Positions 1-8,220 of a DNA stretch of 64,000 nucleotides are shown here, in pieces (positions within the stretch are counted from its first letter, which is position 1; every line of letters starts with the position of its first letter). Origin of the DNA: Xanthomonas arboricola pv. populi (GTDB taxonomy: Bacteria > Pseudomonadota > Gammaproteobacteria > Xanthomonadales > Xanthomonadaceae); assembly GCF_002939945.1 (NCBI RefSeq), contig NZ_MDEB01000002.1:470975-534974 (forward strand), in the 5' to 3' direction. A program made the translations under genes and the position numbers. The notes under the pieces were generated by a model. It had not been told where the DNA came from. It searched no databases and saw only the letters and a list, made by a program, of their open reading frames with translations.

Positions 1-21
1 CCCCAGTCCAAGCAGCAGTGA
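1..21 (+). CDS. 3' end of upstream gene, probably the RND periplasmic adaptor (partial)
   Basis: The first 21 bases read in one frame as PQSKQQ followed by TGA at 19-21, ending 12 bases before the RND pump start. RND pumps of this class normally follow their membrane-fusion (AcrA/MexA-type) gene in an operon, so this is most simply the tail of that adaptor. Only six codons are visible, so the identity rests on context alone. Confidence 0.45.
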   Translation, partial: PQSKQQ

Positions 22-33
22 CGGAACCCGGAC

Positions 34-3000
34 ATGCCTAAGTTTTTTATCGAACACCCGATCTTTGCGTGGGTGGTGGCGATCCTGATCTCGCTTGCGG
101 GCGTGATCTCGATCCTGAATCTGGGTATCGAGTCGTACCCCACGATCGCCCCGCCGCAGGTCACCGTTACCGCCAACTTCCCCGGCGCCAGCGCCGATAC
201 CACCGAAAAAGCGGTGACCCAGGTCATCGAGCAGCAGCTCACCGGTATCGATCACCTGCTGTACTTCAACTCGTCCTCGGCCGCCAACGGCCGCGTGACC
301 ATCACGCTGACCTTCGAAACCGGCACCGACGCGGATATCGCGCAGGTGCAGGTGCAGAACAAGGTGTCGCTGGCCACGCCGCGCCTGCCCTCGGAAGTCA
401 CCCAGCAGGGTGTGGTGGTGGCCAAGGCCAACGCCGGCTTCCTGATGGTGGCCGCGTTGCGCTCGGACAACCCGTCGATCAACCGCGACGCGCTCAACGA
501 CATCGTCGGCTCGCGCGTGCTCGAGCAGATCTCGCGCGTGCCCGGCGTGGGCAGCACCAACCAGTTCGGCGCCGAGTACGCGATGAACATCTGGTTGAAC
601 CCGGAGAAGTTGCAGGGCTACAACCTGTCGGCGACCCAGGTGCTGACCGCGGTGCGCAACCAGAACGTGCAGTTCGCTGCCGGTTCGGTGGGCGCCGACC
701 CGACCCCGGAAGGCATCAGCTTCACCGCCACCGTGTCGGCCGAGGGCCGCTTCAGCTCGCCGGACCAGTTCGAAAACATCATCCTGCGCACCGACAACAA
801 CGGTGCCACGGTGCGTCTGAAGGATGTCGCGCGGGTCACCGTAGGGCCGAGCAACTACGGCTTCGACACCCAGTACAACGGCAAGCCCACCGGCGCCTTC
901 GGTATCCAGCTGCTGCCGGGCGCCAACGCCCTGAACGTGTCCGAGGCGGTCGGTGCCAAGCTCGACGAACTGCAGCCGACCTTCCCGCAGGGCGTGACCT
1001 GGTTTGCGCCGTACGAATCGACCACCTTCGTGCGCATCTCCATCGAGGAAGTGATCCAGACGCTGGTGGAAGCCATCGTGCTGGTGTTCCTGGTGATGTT
1101 GCTGTTCCTGCAGAACTTCCGCGCCACCGTGATTCCGACGCTGGTGATTCCGGTCGCGCTGCTGGGCACGTTCTTCGGCATGTACATGATCGGCTTCACC
1201 ATCAACCAGCTGACGCTGTTTGCGATGGTGCTGGCGATCGGCATCGTGGTCGACGACGCGATCGTGGTGATCGAGAACGTCGAACGCATCATGAGCGAGG
1301 AACACCTGGAGCCGAAGGCGGCCACGCAGAAGGCGATGACCCAGATCACCGGCGCGGTGGTGGCCATCACCGTGGTGCTGGCGGCGGTGTTCATCCCCTC
1401 CTCGCTGCAACCCGGCGCCTCGGGCGCAATCTACAAGCAGTTCGCATTGACCATCGCCATGTCGATGGGTTTCTCCGCGTTCCTGGCGTTGAGCTTCACC
1501 CCGGCGCTGTGCGGCGCGTTCCTCAAGTCGACCCATTCGACCAAGAAGAACTGGATCTACCGCACCTTCGACAAGTACTACGACAAGCTGGCGCATCGCT
1601 ATGTCGGCGTGGTCGGCCACACCCTCAAGCGCTCGCCGCCGTGGATGATCGTGTTCGTGGTGCTGGTGGTGCTGTGCGGCTTCCTGTTCACCCGCATGCC
1701 GGGCAGCTTCCTGCCGGAAGAGGATCAGGGTTTTGCATTGGCGATCGTGCAGCTGCCGCCGGGCGCGACCAAGATCCGGACCAACGCGACCTTCACGCAG
1801 ATGCGGGCGGTGCTGGAAAAGCAGCCGGCCGTCGAGGGCATGCTGCAGATCGCCGGTTTCAGCTTCCTGGGCTCGGGCGAAAACGTCGGCATGGGCTTCA
1901 TCCGGCTCAAGCCGTGGGAAGAGCGCGACATCACCGCGGACGAATTGATCAAGCAACTCAACGGCATGTTCTATGGCATCAAGGGCGCGCAGATCTTCGT
2001 GGTCAACCTGCCCACCGTGCAGGGCCTGGGCCAGTTCGGCGGTTTCGACATGTGGCTGCAGGACCGCTCCGGCGCAGGCCAGGAGGCGCTGACCCAGGCG
2101 CGCAACATCGTGCTCGGCAAGGCGGCGGAAAAACAGGACATCCTGGTCGGCGTGCGCCCGAACGGCCTGGAAAACTCGCCGCAGCTGCAGCTGCACGTGG
2201 ACCGCGTGCAGGCGCAGTCGATGGGCCTTGACGTCAGCGACATCTACAGCTCGATCCAGTTGATGCTGGCGCCGGTCTACGTCAACGACTACTTCGCCGA
2301 AGGCCGCATCAAGCGCGTCAACATCCGTGCCGACGACCAGTTCCGGACCGGCCCGGAGTCGCTGCGCAGCTTCTTCAGCCCCAGCGCCACGGCCACCGGT
2401 GCCGATGGTCAGCCGGGGATGATCCCGCTGAGCAATGTGGTCAAGGCCGAATGGACCTACGCCTCGCCGGCACTGAACCGCTACAACGGCTATTCGGCGG
2501 TGAACATCGTCGGCAACCCCGCGCCGGGCGGCAGCTCCGGCCAGGCGATGAACGCGATGGAGGAGATCGTCAACAACGACCTGCCGCCGGGCTTCGGCTT
2601 CGACTGGAGCGGCATGTCGTACCAGGAAATCATCGCCGGTAATGCGGCCACGCTGTTGCTCGCGTTGTCGGTGGTGGTGGTGTTCCTGTGCCTGGCCGCG
2701 CTCTACGAGAGCTGGTCGATTCCGGTGGCGGTGCTGATGGTGGTGCCGATCGGCGTGCTGGGTGCGATCACCTTCTCGATGCTGCGCGGCCTGCCGAACG
2801 ATCTGTACTTCAAGATCGGCATGATCACGGTGATCGGTCTGGCGGCGAAGAACGCGATCCTGATCGTGGAGTTCGCAGTGGAACAGCGTGCGGCGGGCAA
2901 GACACTGCGCGAGGCGACCCTGGAAGCGGCGCATCTGCGCTTCCGCCCGATCCTGATGACCTCGTTCGCCTTCATCCTGGGCGTGCTGCCGCTGGCCATC

Positions 3001-3204
3001 TCCACCGGTGCCGGCGCCAACTCGCGTCACTCCATCGGTACCGGCGTGATCGGCGGCATGGTGTTCGCCACCGTGCTCGGCGTGATCTTCATCCCGCTGT
3101 TCTTCGTGGTGGTGCGCCGCATGCTGGGCGACAAGCTGGACGAACAGTCCAAGCAATACCTCGCGGCACAGGGCGACGCCGGAAGCCACCGTCCGGATCG
3201 TTGA
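34..3204 (+). CDS. RND multidrug efflux pump, HAE1 family (AcrB/MexB type inner-membrane subunit)
   Basis: Proton-driven inner-membrane pump of a tripartite efflux system; with a periplasmic adaptor and a TolC-type channel it expels drugs, detergents or plant phenolics. At 1056 residues it has the full AcrB length. The N-terminus (MPKFFIEHPIFAWVVAIL) is the usual cytoplasmic start and first membrane helix. TM4 carries the proton-relay pair D407-D408 (GIVVDDAIVV), and K939 and R971 correspond to the remaining relay residues of AcrB, so the pump should be active. Two large periplasmic porter/docking loops lie at about 40-335 and 560-870. The ATG follows the preceding stop by 12 bases, consistent with co-transcription with the adaptor. 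A strong terminator follows. The substrate range cannot be read from sequence. Confidence 0.96.
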   Translation: MPKFFIEHPIFAWVVAILISLAGVISILNLGIESYPTIAPPQVTVTANFPGASADTTEKAVTQVIEQQLTGIDHLLYFNSSSAANGRVTITLTFETGTDADIAQVQVQNKVSLATPRLPSEVTQQGVVVAKANAGFLMVAALRSDNPSINRDALNDIVGSRVLEQISRVPGVGSTNQFGAEYAMNIWLNPEKLQGYNLSATQVLTAVRNQNVQFAAGSVGADPTPEGISFTATVSAEGRFSSPDQFENIILRTDNNGATVRLKDVARVTVGPSNYGFDTQYNGKPTGAFGIQLLPGANALNVSEAVGAKLDELQPTFPQGVTWFAPYESTTFVRISIEEVIQTLVEAIVLVFLVMLLFLQNFRATVIPTLVIPVALLGTFFGMYMIGFTINQLTLFAMVLAIGIVVDDAIVVIENVERIMSEEHLEPKAATQKAMTQITGAVVAITVVLAAVFIPSSLQPGASGAIYKQFALTIAMSMGFSAFLALSFTPALCGAFLKSTHSTKKNWIYRTFDKYYDKLAHRYVGVVGHTLKRSPPWMIVFVVLVVLCGFLFTRMPGSFLPEEDQGFALAIVQLPPGATKIRTNATFTQMRAVLEKQPAVEGMLQIAGFSFLGSGENVGMGFIRLKPWEERDITADELIKQLNGMFYGIKGAQIFVVNLPTVQGLGQFGGFDMWLQDRSGAGQEALTQARNIVLGKAAEKQDILVGVRPNGLENSPQLQLHVDRVQAQSMGLDVSDIYSSIQLMLAPVYVNDYFAEGRIKRVNIRADDQFRTGPESLRSFFSPSATATGADGQPGMIPLSNVVKAEWTYASPALNRYNGYSAVNIVGNPAPGGSSGQAMNAMEEIVNNDLPPGFGFDWSGMSYQEIIAGNAATLLLALSVVVVFLCLAALYESWSIPVAVLMVVPIGVLGAITFSMLRGLPNDLYFKIGMITVIGLAAKNAILIVEFAVEQRAAGKTLREATLEAAHLRFRPILMTSFAFILGVLPLAISTGAGANSRHSIGTGVIGGMVFATVLGVIFIPLFFVVVRRMLGDKLDEQSKQYLAAQGDAGSHRPDR

Positions 3205-3226
3205 TCCGGGACATGGCGTAGAACGA

Positions 3227-3256
3227 AAAGCCCCGGCAATGCCGGGGCTTTTTTTT
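3227..3256. terminator. Bidirectional rho-independent terminator after the RND pump
   Basis: A GC-rich stem (AGCCCCGGC, loop AAT, GCCGGGGCT) is flanked by A residues on the left and eight T residues on the right. It can stop transcription of the pump operon on + and act weakly on - for fruR read-through. Confidence 0.9.
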
Positions 3257-3279
3257 GGGCTGCGCAACAATGATGTCTC

Positions 3280-3344
3280 GCAGGAGCGCACGCGGGCGCG
3301 ACGGGCATTACCGGCAACGCCGTCGCGCCCGGGTGCGCTCCTAC
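3280..3344. repeat. REP-like palindrome (GTAGGAGCGC...GCGCTCCTAC family), copy 1
   Basis: About 65 bp, imperfectly palindromic. It starts CAGGAGCGCACGCGGGCGCGAC and ends in GTCGCGCCCGGGTGCGCTCCTAC-type sequence. The left arm is slightly degenerate (GCAG instead of GTAG). The same family occurs at 3421, 11477, 11608, 11740 and 56275. Confidence 0.85.
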
Positions 3345-3420
3345 GGGTGGGGGGGATTGGTGACATGCCGTGCTCGGGCAATGCCCGCACTGCGGGATGC
3401 GCCACAACCGCCACGCCGTT

Positions 3421-3487
3421 GTAGGAGCGCCCCTGGGCGCGATGGGCTTTCCCGGTACCCCCCCGTCGCGCCCGGGTGCGCTCCTAC
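3421..3487. repeat. REP-like palindrome, copy 2; supplies the fruR stop codon
   Basis: A 67-bp element with GTAGGAGCGC and GCGCTCCTAC ends. Its terminal CTA (read as TAG on -) at 3484-3486 is the stop codon of fruR, so the element abuts the reading frame exactly. Confidence 0.87.
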
Positions 3488-4473
3488 GATAGGGTGCAGG
3501 GGCCGGTGGAGCCACGCACCACGCAGCGGCCGGTCATCACCATGCGGCGGATCGGCAGCTGCGGATTGCGCAAGCGCTCCAGCAGCAGCGACATCGCTGC
3601 GCGGCCCATGTCCTCGACCGGCTGCTCGACCACGGTGATGCCCGGCTCGACCAGGTCGGTCCAGCGCTCGTTGTCGAAGCCGGCCAGGGCCAGGTCGTCG
3701 GGGATGCGCAGACCGGCGGTGCGGGCAGCCTTGAGCGCACCCATCAACAGCAGGCTGTTACTGGTGACGATGGCGTCGGGGCGGTCTGTACCGGCCAGCC
3801 ATTGGCCGACTTCGGCGATCGCCGCTTCGGCGGTGGGCGCCACTTCGCGGTAGGCCGGCGTCAGCCCCTGCGCGCCCATCGCGGCCAGATAACCGTTGCG
3901 GCGCTCGGTCGCGGTGGTACTGGTGCCAAACAGCCCGCCGATGCGCCGATACCCCTGCGCCTGCAGATGCGCGACCAGCTCGCCCATGGCCGCGGCGTTA
4001 TCCAGCACCACGCTGTCGTAGCGGCTGCCGGGGCCGGCGCGGTCGACCAGCACGCTCGGGTAGTCCAGCACCAGTTCATGCATGCGCCCGACCGTGTCGC
4101 GGGTCGGTGCGAAGATCAGCCCGGTGATGCGTTCTTCCTGCATCAATTGCAGGTACAGCGCTTCGCGCTCGGGGTCTTCGTCGGTATTGCACAGGGTCAC
4201 GCGCATGCCGGCGCGATAGGCCACCTCTTCCACCGCGCGGATCAGCGCGGTGAAGTACGGGTTGCGGATGTCGGCGACGATCACCCCCAGGATGCCGGAC
4301 TGCTGGGATCGCAGACGCCGCGCCATCAGATTGGGCCGGTAGCCGGTCTGGCGCACTGCCGCTTCGACCTTGGCCCGCACCTCCTCGCTGACCGGGCCGG
4401 TGCCCAGCGCGCGGGAGACGGTCGATTTGGAAACCCCGGCCACACGGGCCACGTCATTGATGCTGATACTCAC
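3484..4473 (-). CDS. fruR: LacI-family transcriptional repressor of the fructose PTS (FruR/Cra-like)
   Basis: Cytoplasmic DNA-binding regulator, 329 residues, the usual LacI-family length. Residues about 4-25 form the LacI helix-turn-helix (INDVARVAGVSKSTVSRAL), followed by a hinge and a periplasmic-binding-protein-like effector domain (from about residue 60; GILGVIVADIRNPYF through AGFDNERWTDLV). It is divergent from fruBKA. A palindrome of the class LacI proteins bind lies in the fruB promoter and another immediately upstream of its own GTG start, which suggests control of fruBKA plus autoregulation. In relatives the effector is fructose-1-phosphate or fructose-1,6-bisphosphate; that is family knowledge. 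The start is GTG at 4473. The stop codon lies inside a REP element, so the last residues may differ between strains. Confidence 0.9.
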   Translation of the reverse strand: MSISINDVARVAGVSKSTVSRALGTGPVSEEVRAKVEAAVRQTGYRPNLMARRLRSQQSGILGVIVADIRNPYFTALIRAVEEVAYRAGMRVTLCNTDEDPEREALYLQLMQEERITGLIFAPTRDTVGRMHELVLDYPSVLVDRAGPGSRYDSVVLDNAAAMGELVAHLQAQGYRRIGGLFGTSTTATERRNGYLAAMGAQGLTPAYREVAPTAEAAIAEVGQWLAGTDRPDAIVTSNSLLLMGALKAARTAGLRIPDDLALAGFDNERWTDLVEPGITVVEQPVEDMGRAAMSLLLERLRNPQLPIRRMVMTGRCVVRGSTGPCTLS

Positions 4474-4489
4474 TGGGACCGTTCCCGCT
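4474..4489. promoter_or_regulatory. Putative FruR operator at fruR start (autoregulatory)
   Basis: Near-palindrome TGGGACCGTTCCCGCT, with core GGGACCGTTCCC at 4475-4486. It lies directly before the GTG of fruR, between the GGAG ribosome-binding sequence and the start, and resembles the fruB-side site GTGGGAACGTTCCCAC. A repressor bound here could block its own early transcription. Confidence 0.7.
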
Positions 4490-4582
4490 CCATTTGCGCA
4501 CCTGGAGCCAGGTGCGGTGCCTGATTCGATGCTAACCCGAAAGCACTACACCGTTTTTGTGCAGCGCACATTGACCTGAAGC

Positions 4583-4604
4583 GTGGGAACGTTCCCACTA
4601 TACT
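4583..4604 (+). promoter_or_regulatory. FruR operator and -10 element of the fruBKA promoter
   Basis: A perfect 16-bp palindrome GTGGGAACGTTCCCAC (4583-4598) has the central CG typical of LacI-family operators. It is followed immediately by TATACT at 4599-4604, a good -10 hexamer. TTGACC at 4571 is too far upstream (22 bp) for a standard spacer, so the promoter may have a weak -35 or need help. The operator occupies the spacer, so the bound repressor would exclude polymerase. Confidence 0.82.
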
Positions 4605-4634
4605 GCCCAGCCCGTCCCCACCCCGGAGCCCGTC

Positions 4635-7154
4635 TTGTCCTCTCCGTCGCCAGCCGCCCCCGTCACTCCCGAACTCGTGCGTCTGCGTGCGCATGCCCGC
4701 GACAAGGACGACGCCATCGCACAGGCCGCCCAGTTGCTGGTCGCCGCCGGCTGCGTGGCGCCGGGCTACGACGCCAGCATGCGGCGCCGCGAAGGCCTGG
4801 CGAACACCTTCCTCGGCCACGGCCTGGCGATCCCGCACGGCGTCGGCGAAGACCGCCATCTGGTGCGCCGCGACGGCATCGCGGTGCTGCAGTTGCCCGA
4901 GGGCGTGGAGTGGAACCCGGGCCAGACCACCCGGCTGGTGGTCGGCATCGCCGCCCAGTCCGACACCCACATCACCTTGCTGCGCCGGCTGACCCGCCTG
5001 ATCCAGGACCCGGCCCAGCTGGAAGCGCTGTTCACCACCGACGATCCCGGCGTGATCGTGGCCGCACTCACCGGGGACCGTGCGCCCGACACCAGCGCCG
5101 CACCGGCCACCGACCTGGCCGAATCCTTCGAATGGACCATCGCCTACCCCAGCGGCCTGCACGCCCGCCCCGCCACCCGCTGGGCCGAGACCGCGCGCGG
5201 TTTCTCGGCGCGCGCCCAGGTGCGCGCTGGCGACCAGGCCGCCGATGCCAAGAGCCTGGTCGGCCTGCTGCAGCTGGGCCTGCGTGCCGGCGACAGCATC
5301 ACCGTCTCGGCCGAAGGCAGCGATGCCGCCGCGTTGCTCAAGCGCCTGCGCGCAGTGATGGACAGCCTGACCGCGCAGGAAAAGGCCGATGCCGAGCGTG
5401 CCGCGCAACGCCGCGCCGCCCCGGTGGCCGGTTGGACGCCGCCGCAGGCGCAGCCGGTCATCGTCGGCATCGGCGCCAGCCCGGGCGTGGCGATCGGCAT
5501 CGTGCACCGGCTGCGTGCGGCGCAGACCGAGGTGGCCGATCAACCGGTCGGCCTGGGCGATGGCGGCGCGCTGCTGCACGACGCGCTGACCCGCACCCGC
5601 CAACAGCTGGCGGCGATCCAGGACGACACCCAGCGCCGGCTCGGCGCCTCTGACGCGGCGATCTTCAAGGCCCAGGCCGAGCTGCTCAACGACACCGACC
5701 TGATCACCCGTACCTGCCAGCTGATGGTCGAAGGCCATGGCGTGGCGTGGTCGTGGCATCAGGCAGTGGAACAGATCGCCTCGGGCCTGGCCGCGCTCGG
5801 CAACCCGGTGCTGGCCGGCCGCGCGGCCGACCTGCGCGACGTCGGCCGCCGCGTGCTGGCCCAGCTCGACCCGGCCGCTGCCGGTGCCGGCCTGACCGAC
5901 CTGCCGGAGCAGCCCTGCATCCTGCTCGCCGGCGATCTGTCGCCGTCGGACACCGCCAACCTGGACACCGCGCGCGTGCTCGGCCTGGCCACCGCGCAAG
6001 GCGGGCCGACCTCGCATACCGCGATCCTGTCGCGCACGCTGGGCCTGCCGGCGCTGGTCGCTGCCGGCGGCCAGTTGCTGGATATCGAAGACGGCGTCAC
6101 TGCCATCATCGACGGCAGCAGCGGGCGGCTGTACATCAACCCGTCCGAACTCGATCTGGACGCGGCCCGCACGCATATCGCCGAGCAGCAGGCCATCCGC
6201 GAGCGCGAGGCCGCCCAACGCGCCTTGCCCGCCGAGACCACCGACGGCCACCACATCGACATCGGCGCCAACGTCAACCTGCCCGACCAGGTCGCGATGG
6301 CGCTGACCCAGGGCGCCGAAGGCGTCGGCCTGATGCGCACCGAATTCTTGTTCCTGGAAAGCGGCAGCACGCCCAGCGAGGACGAGCAGCACGCCACCTA
6401 CCTGGCGATGGCGCAGGCGCTGGATGGGCGCCCGCTGATCGTGCGTGCGCTGGACATCGGCGGCGACAAGCAGGTGGCGCATCTGGAGCTGCCGCACGAG
6501 GAAAACCCCTTCCTGGGCGTGCGCGGCGCGCGCCTGCTGCTGCGTCGCCCGGACCTGCTCGAACCGCAACTGCGTGCGCTGTACCGCGCCGCCAAGGACG
6601 GGGCGCGGCTGTCGATCATGTTCCCGATGATCACCTCGGTGCCGGAGCTGATCACCCTGCGCGCCATCTGCGCGCGCATCCGTGCCGAACTCGACGCGCC
6701 CGAGGTGCCGATCGGCATCATGATCGAAGTGCCCGCCGCCGCCGCGCAGGCCGACGTGCTGGCGCGCCATGCGGACTTCTTCTCCATCGGCACCAACGAC
6801 CTCACCCAGTACGTGCTGGCGATCGACCGCCAGAACCCGGAGCTGGCCGCCGAAGCCGACAGCCTGCACCCGGCGGTGCTGCGCATGATCCGCAGCACGA
6901 TTGATGGTGCGCGCAAACACGAGCGCTGGGTCGGCGTGTGCGGCGGCCTGGCCGGCGATCCGTTCGGCGCCAGCCTGCTGGCCGGCCTGGGCGTGCAGGA
7001 ATTGTCGATGACGCCCAACGACATCCCGGCGGTCAAGGCCCGCCTGCGCGGCACCGCATTGAGCGCGCTGCAGCAGCTGGCCGAGCAGGCATTGAACTGC
7101 GAAACCGCAGAGCAGGTGCGCGCGCTCGAAGCCCGGCGCGAGGGCCAGGCATGA
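4635..7154 (+). CDS. fruB: Fused PTS phosphocarrier EIIA(Fru)-HPr-EI (multiphosphoryl transfer protein)
   Basis: Soluble phosphorelay protein that passes phosphate from PEP to the fructose permease FruA. Three domains are visible: EIIA(Fru) at about 12-150 with phospho-His H68 (GLAIPHG); HPr at about 165-250 with H176 (GLHARPA) and the Ser46 equivalent S207; and enzyme I from about 275 to the end with H461 (GGPTSHTAILSR), the PEP-binding region GLMRTEFLF and IMIEVPAA, and the C-terminal GVCGGLAGDP cysteine motif. The length of 839 residues suits an A-HPr-EI fusion. The start is TTG at 4635, with GGAG about 6 bases upstream; no ATG fits better. The stop overlaps the fruK start (ATGA), implying translational coupling. 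A complete general PTS pathway is thus carried in one chain dedicated to fructose. Confidence 0.96.
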   Translation: MSSPSPAAPVTPELVRLRAHARDKDDAIAQAAQLLVAAGCVAPGYDASMRRREGLANTFLGHGLAIPHGVGEDRHLVRRDGIAVLQLPEGVEWNPGQTTRLVVGIAAQSDTHITLLRRLTRLIQDPAQLEALFTTDDPGVIVAALTGDRAPDTSAAPATDLAESFEWTIAYPSGLHARPATRWAETARGFSARAQVRAGDQAADAKSLVGLLQLGLRAGDSITVSAEGSDAAALLKRLRAVMDSLTAQEKADAERAAQRRAAPVAGWTPPQAQPVIVGIGASPGVAIGIVHRLRAAQTEVADQPVGLGDGGALLHDALTRTRQQLAAIQDDTQRRLGASDAAIFKAQAELLNDTDLITRTCQLMVEGHGVAWSWHQAVEQIASGLAALGNPVLAGRAADLRDVGRRVLAQLDPAAAGAGLTDLPEQPCILLAGDLSPSDTANLDTARVLGLATAQGGPTSHTAILSRTLGLPALVAAGGQLLDIEDGVTAIIDGSSGRLYINPSELDLDAARTHIAEQQAIREREAAQRALPAETTDGHHIDIGANVNLPDQVAMALTQGAEGVGLMRTEFLFLESGSTPSEDEQHATYLAMAQALDGRPLIVRALDIGGDKQVAHLELPHEENPFLGVRGARLLLRRPDLLEPQLRALYRAAKDGARLSIMFPMITSVPELITLRAICARIRAELDAPEVPIGIMIEVPAAAAQADVLARHADFFSIGTNDLTQYVLAIDRQNPELAAEADSLHPAVLRMIRSTIDGARKHERWVGVCGGLAGDPFGASLLAGLGVQELSMTPNDIPAVKARLRGTALSALQQLAEQALNCETAEQVRALEARREGQA

Positions 7155-8107
7155 GCCTGCACGCCATCACGGTCACGCTGAACCCGGCGATCGACCAGAC
7201 CATCCAACTGGACAGCCTGCAGCCGGGCGCGGTGCATCGCGCCAGCAGCGTGCGCAACGACGCCGGCGGCAAGGGCATCAACGTGGCCGCCTGTCTGGCC
7301 GACTGGGGCAGCCAGGTCGCCGCGCTCGGCGTGCTCGGGGTCGGCAATGCCGGCGTATTCGAGGCGCTGTTCCGCGAGCGCGGCATCACCGATCACTGCC
7401 AGCGCGTTGCCGGCGAAACCCGCACCAACCTCAAGCTGGTCGAAACGCGCAGCAACGACACCACCGACATCAACCTGCCCGGCCTGCGTCTGGGCCAGCC
7501 GCACCTGCAAGGCGTGGCCGATCTCCTCGCCCCGCTGTTACGCCCCGGCCTGCCGGTGGTGCTGTCGGGCAGCCTGCCAGCTGGTTTGCCGGACGACAGC
7601 TGGGCGCAGTTGCAGGCCCAGGCCAGCGCCGCCGGTGCGCGCGTGCTGCTGGACACCAGCGGCGCGCCACTGGTGGCCGCACTCGGCGCCGCACGCCAGG
7701 CGCTGCCGTACGCGGTCAAGCCGAACCGGCACGAACTGGAAGCCTGGACCGGTCGCCCGCTGAGCGACCGCGCCGCCCTCAGCGCCGCCGCGCACGAACT
7801 GATCGCGCGCGGCATCCAGCTGGTGGTCGTTTCGATGGGTACCGAAGGCGCCTTGTTCGTACAGCGCGACCAGCGCCTGATCGCGCGTCCGCCGCGCCTG
7901 GCGCAGGGCAGCAGCGTGGGCGCCGGTGACGCGATGGTGGCCGGTCTGGCCGCCGCGCTGCTCGACGAGTCCACCGATCTGGAACAGTGCGCCCGGCTGG
8001 CGACCGCGTTCTCGGTCAGCCGGCTGGAAAGCGGCGATGCGCGCCGGCTGAACCCGCAGCAGGTACGCAAGCTCGCCGGCGAGATCGTCATCGACCAGCT
8101 CTCGTAG
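7151..8107 (+). CDS. fruK: 1-phosphofructokinase (PfkB family)
   Basis: Phosphorylates fructose-1-phosphate, the product of FruA, to fructose-1,6-bisphosphate with ATP, feeding central metabolism. The protein is 318 residues. The PfkB signature 1 region is NDAGGKGINVA (GGKG at 39-42) and signature 2 is SVGAGDAMVAGL with the catalytic base D260. The ATG overlaps the fruB stop (ATGA at 7151-7154). The same frame stays open upstream for about 70 codons inside fruB, but that extension has no family resemblance, so 7151 is the start. A small hairpin separates it from fruA. Confidence 0.96.
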   Translation: MSLHAITVTLNPAIDQTIQLDSLQPGAVHRASSVRNDAGGKGINVAACLADWGSQVAALGVLGVGNAGVFEALFRERGITDHCQRVAGETRTNLKLVETRSNDTTDINLPGLRLGQPHLQGVADLLAPLLRPGLPVVLSGSLPAGLPDDSWAQLQAQASAAGARVLLDTSGAPLVAALGAARQALPYAVKPNRHELEAWTGRPLSDRAALSAAAHELIARGIQLVVVSMGTEGALFVQRDQRLIARPPRLAQGSSVGAGDAMVAGLAAALLDESTDLEQCARLATAFSVSRLESGDARRLNPQQVRKLAGEIVIDQLS

Positions 8108-8112
8108 CAAGG

Positions 8113-8131
8113 CCACCGGCGCGCCCGGTGG
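8113..8131 (+). other. Intercistronic hairpin between fruK and fruA
   Basis: Perfect 7-bp stem CCACCGG / CCGGTGG with a 5-base loop, without a T run. It sits just after the fruK stop. It may stabilise the upstream mRNA end or slow transcription before fruA. Confidence 0.55.
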
Positions 8132-8220
8132 GGGAACCACCGCCACGCGTCCGGGTTTTGCGCAAGACACCACGTATCCCGCCGGCGCTCGCCGGCGACC
8201 GAACAACGCAGGAGATTCGC

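Noticed and set aside
69..2231. 720-codon open frame inside the RND pump gene
   Set aside because: Arg/Gly/Ala-rich shadow in another frame with no domain similarity.
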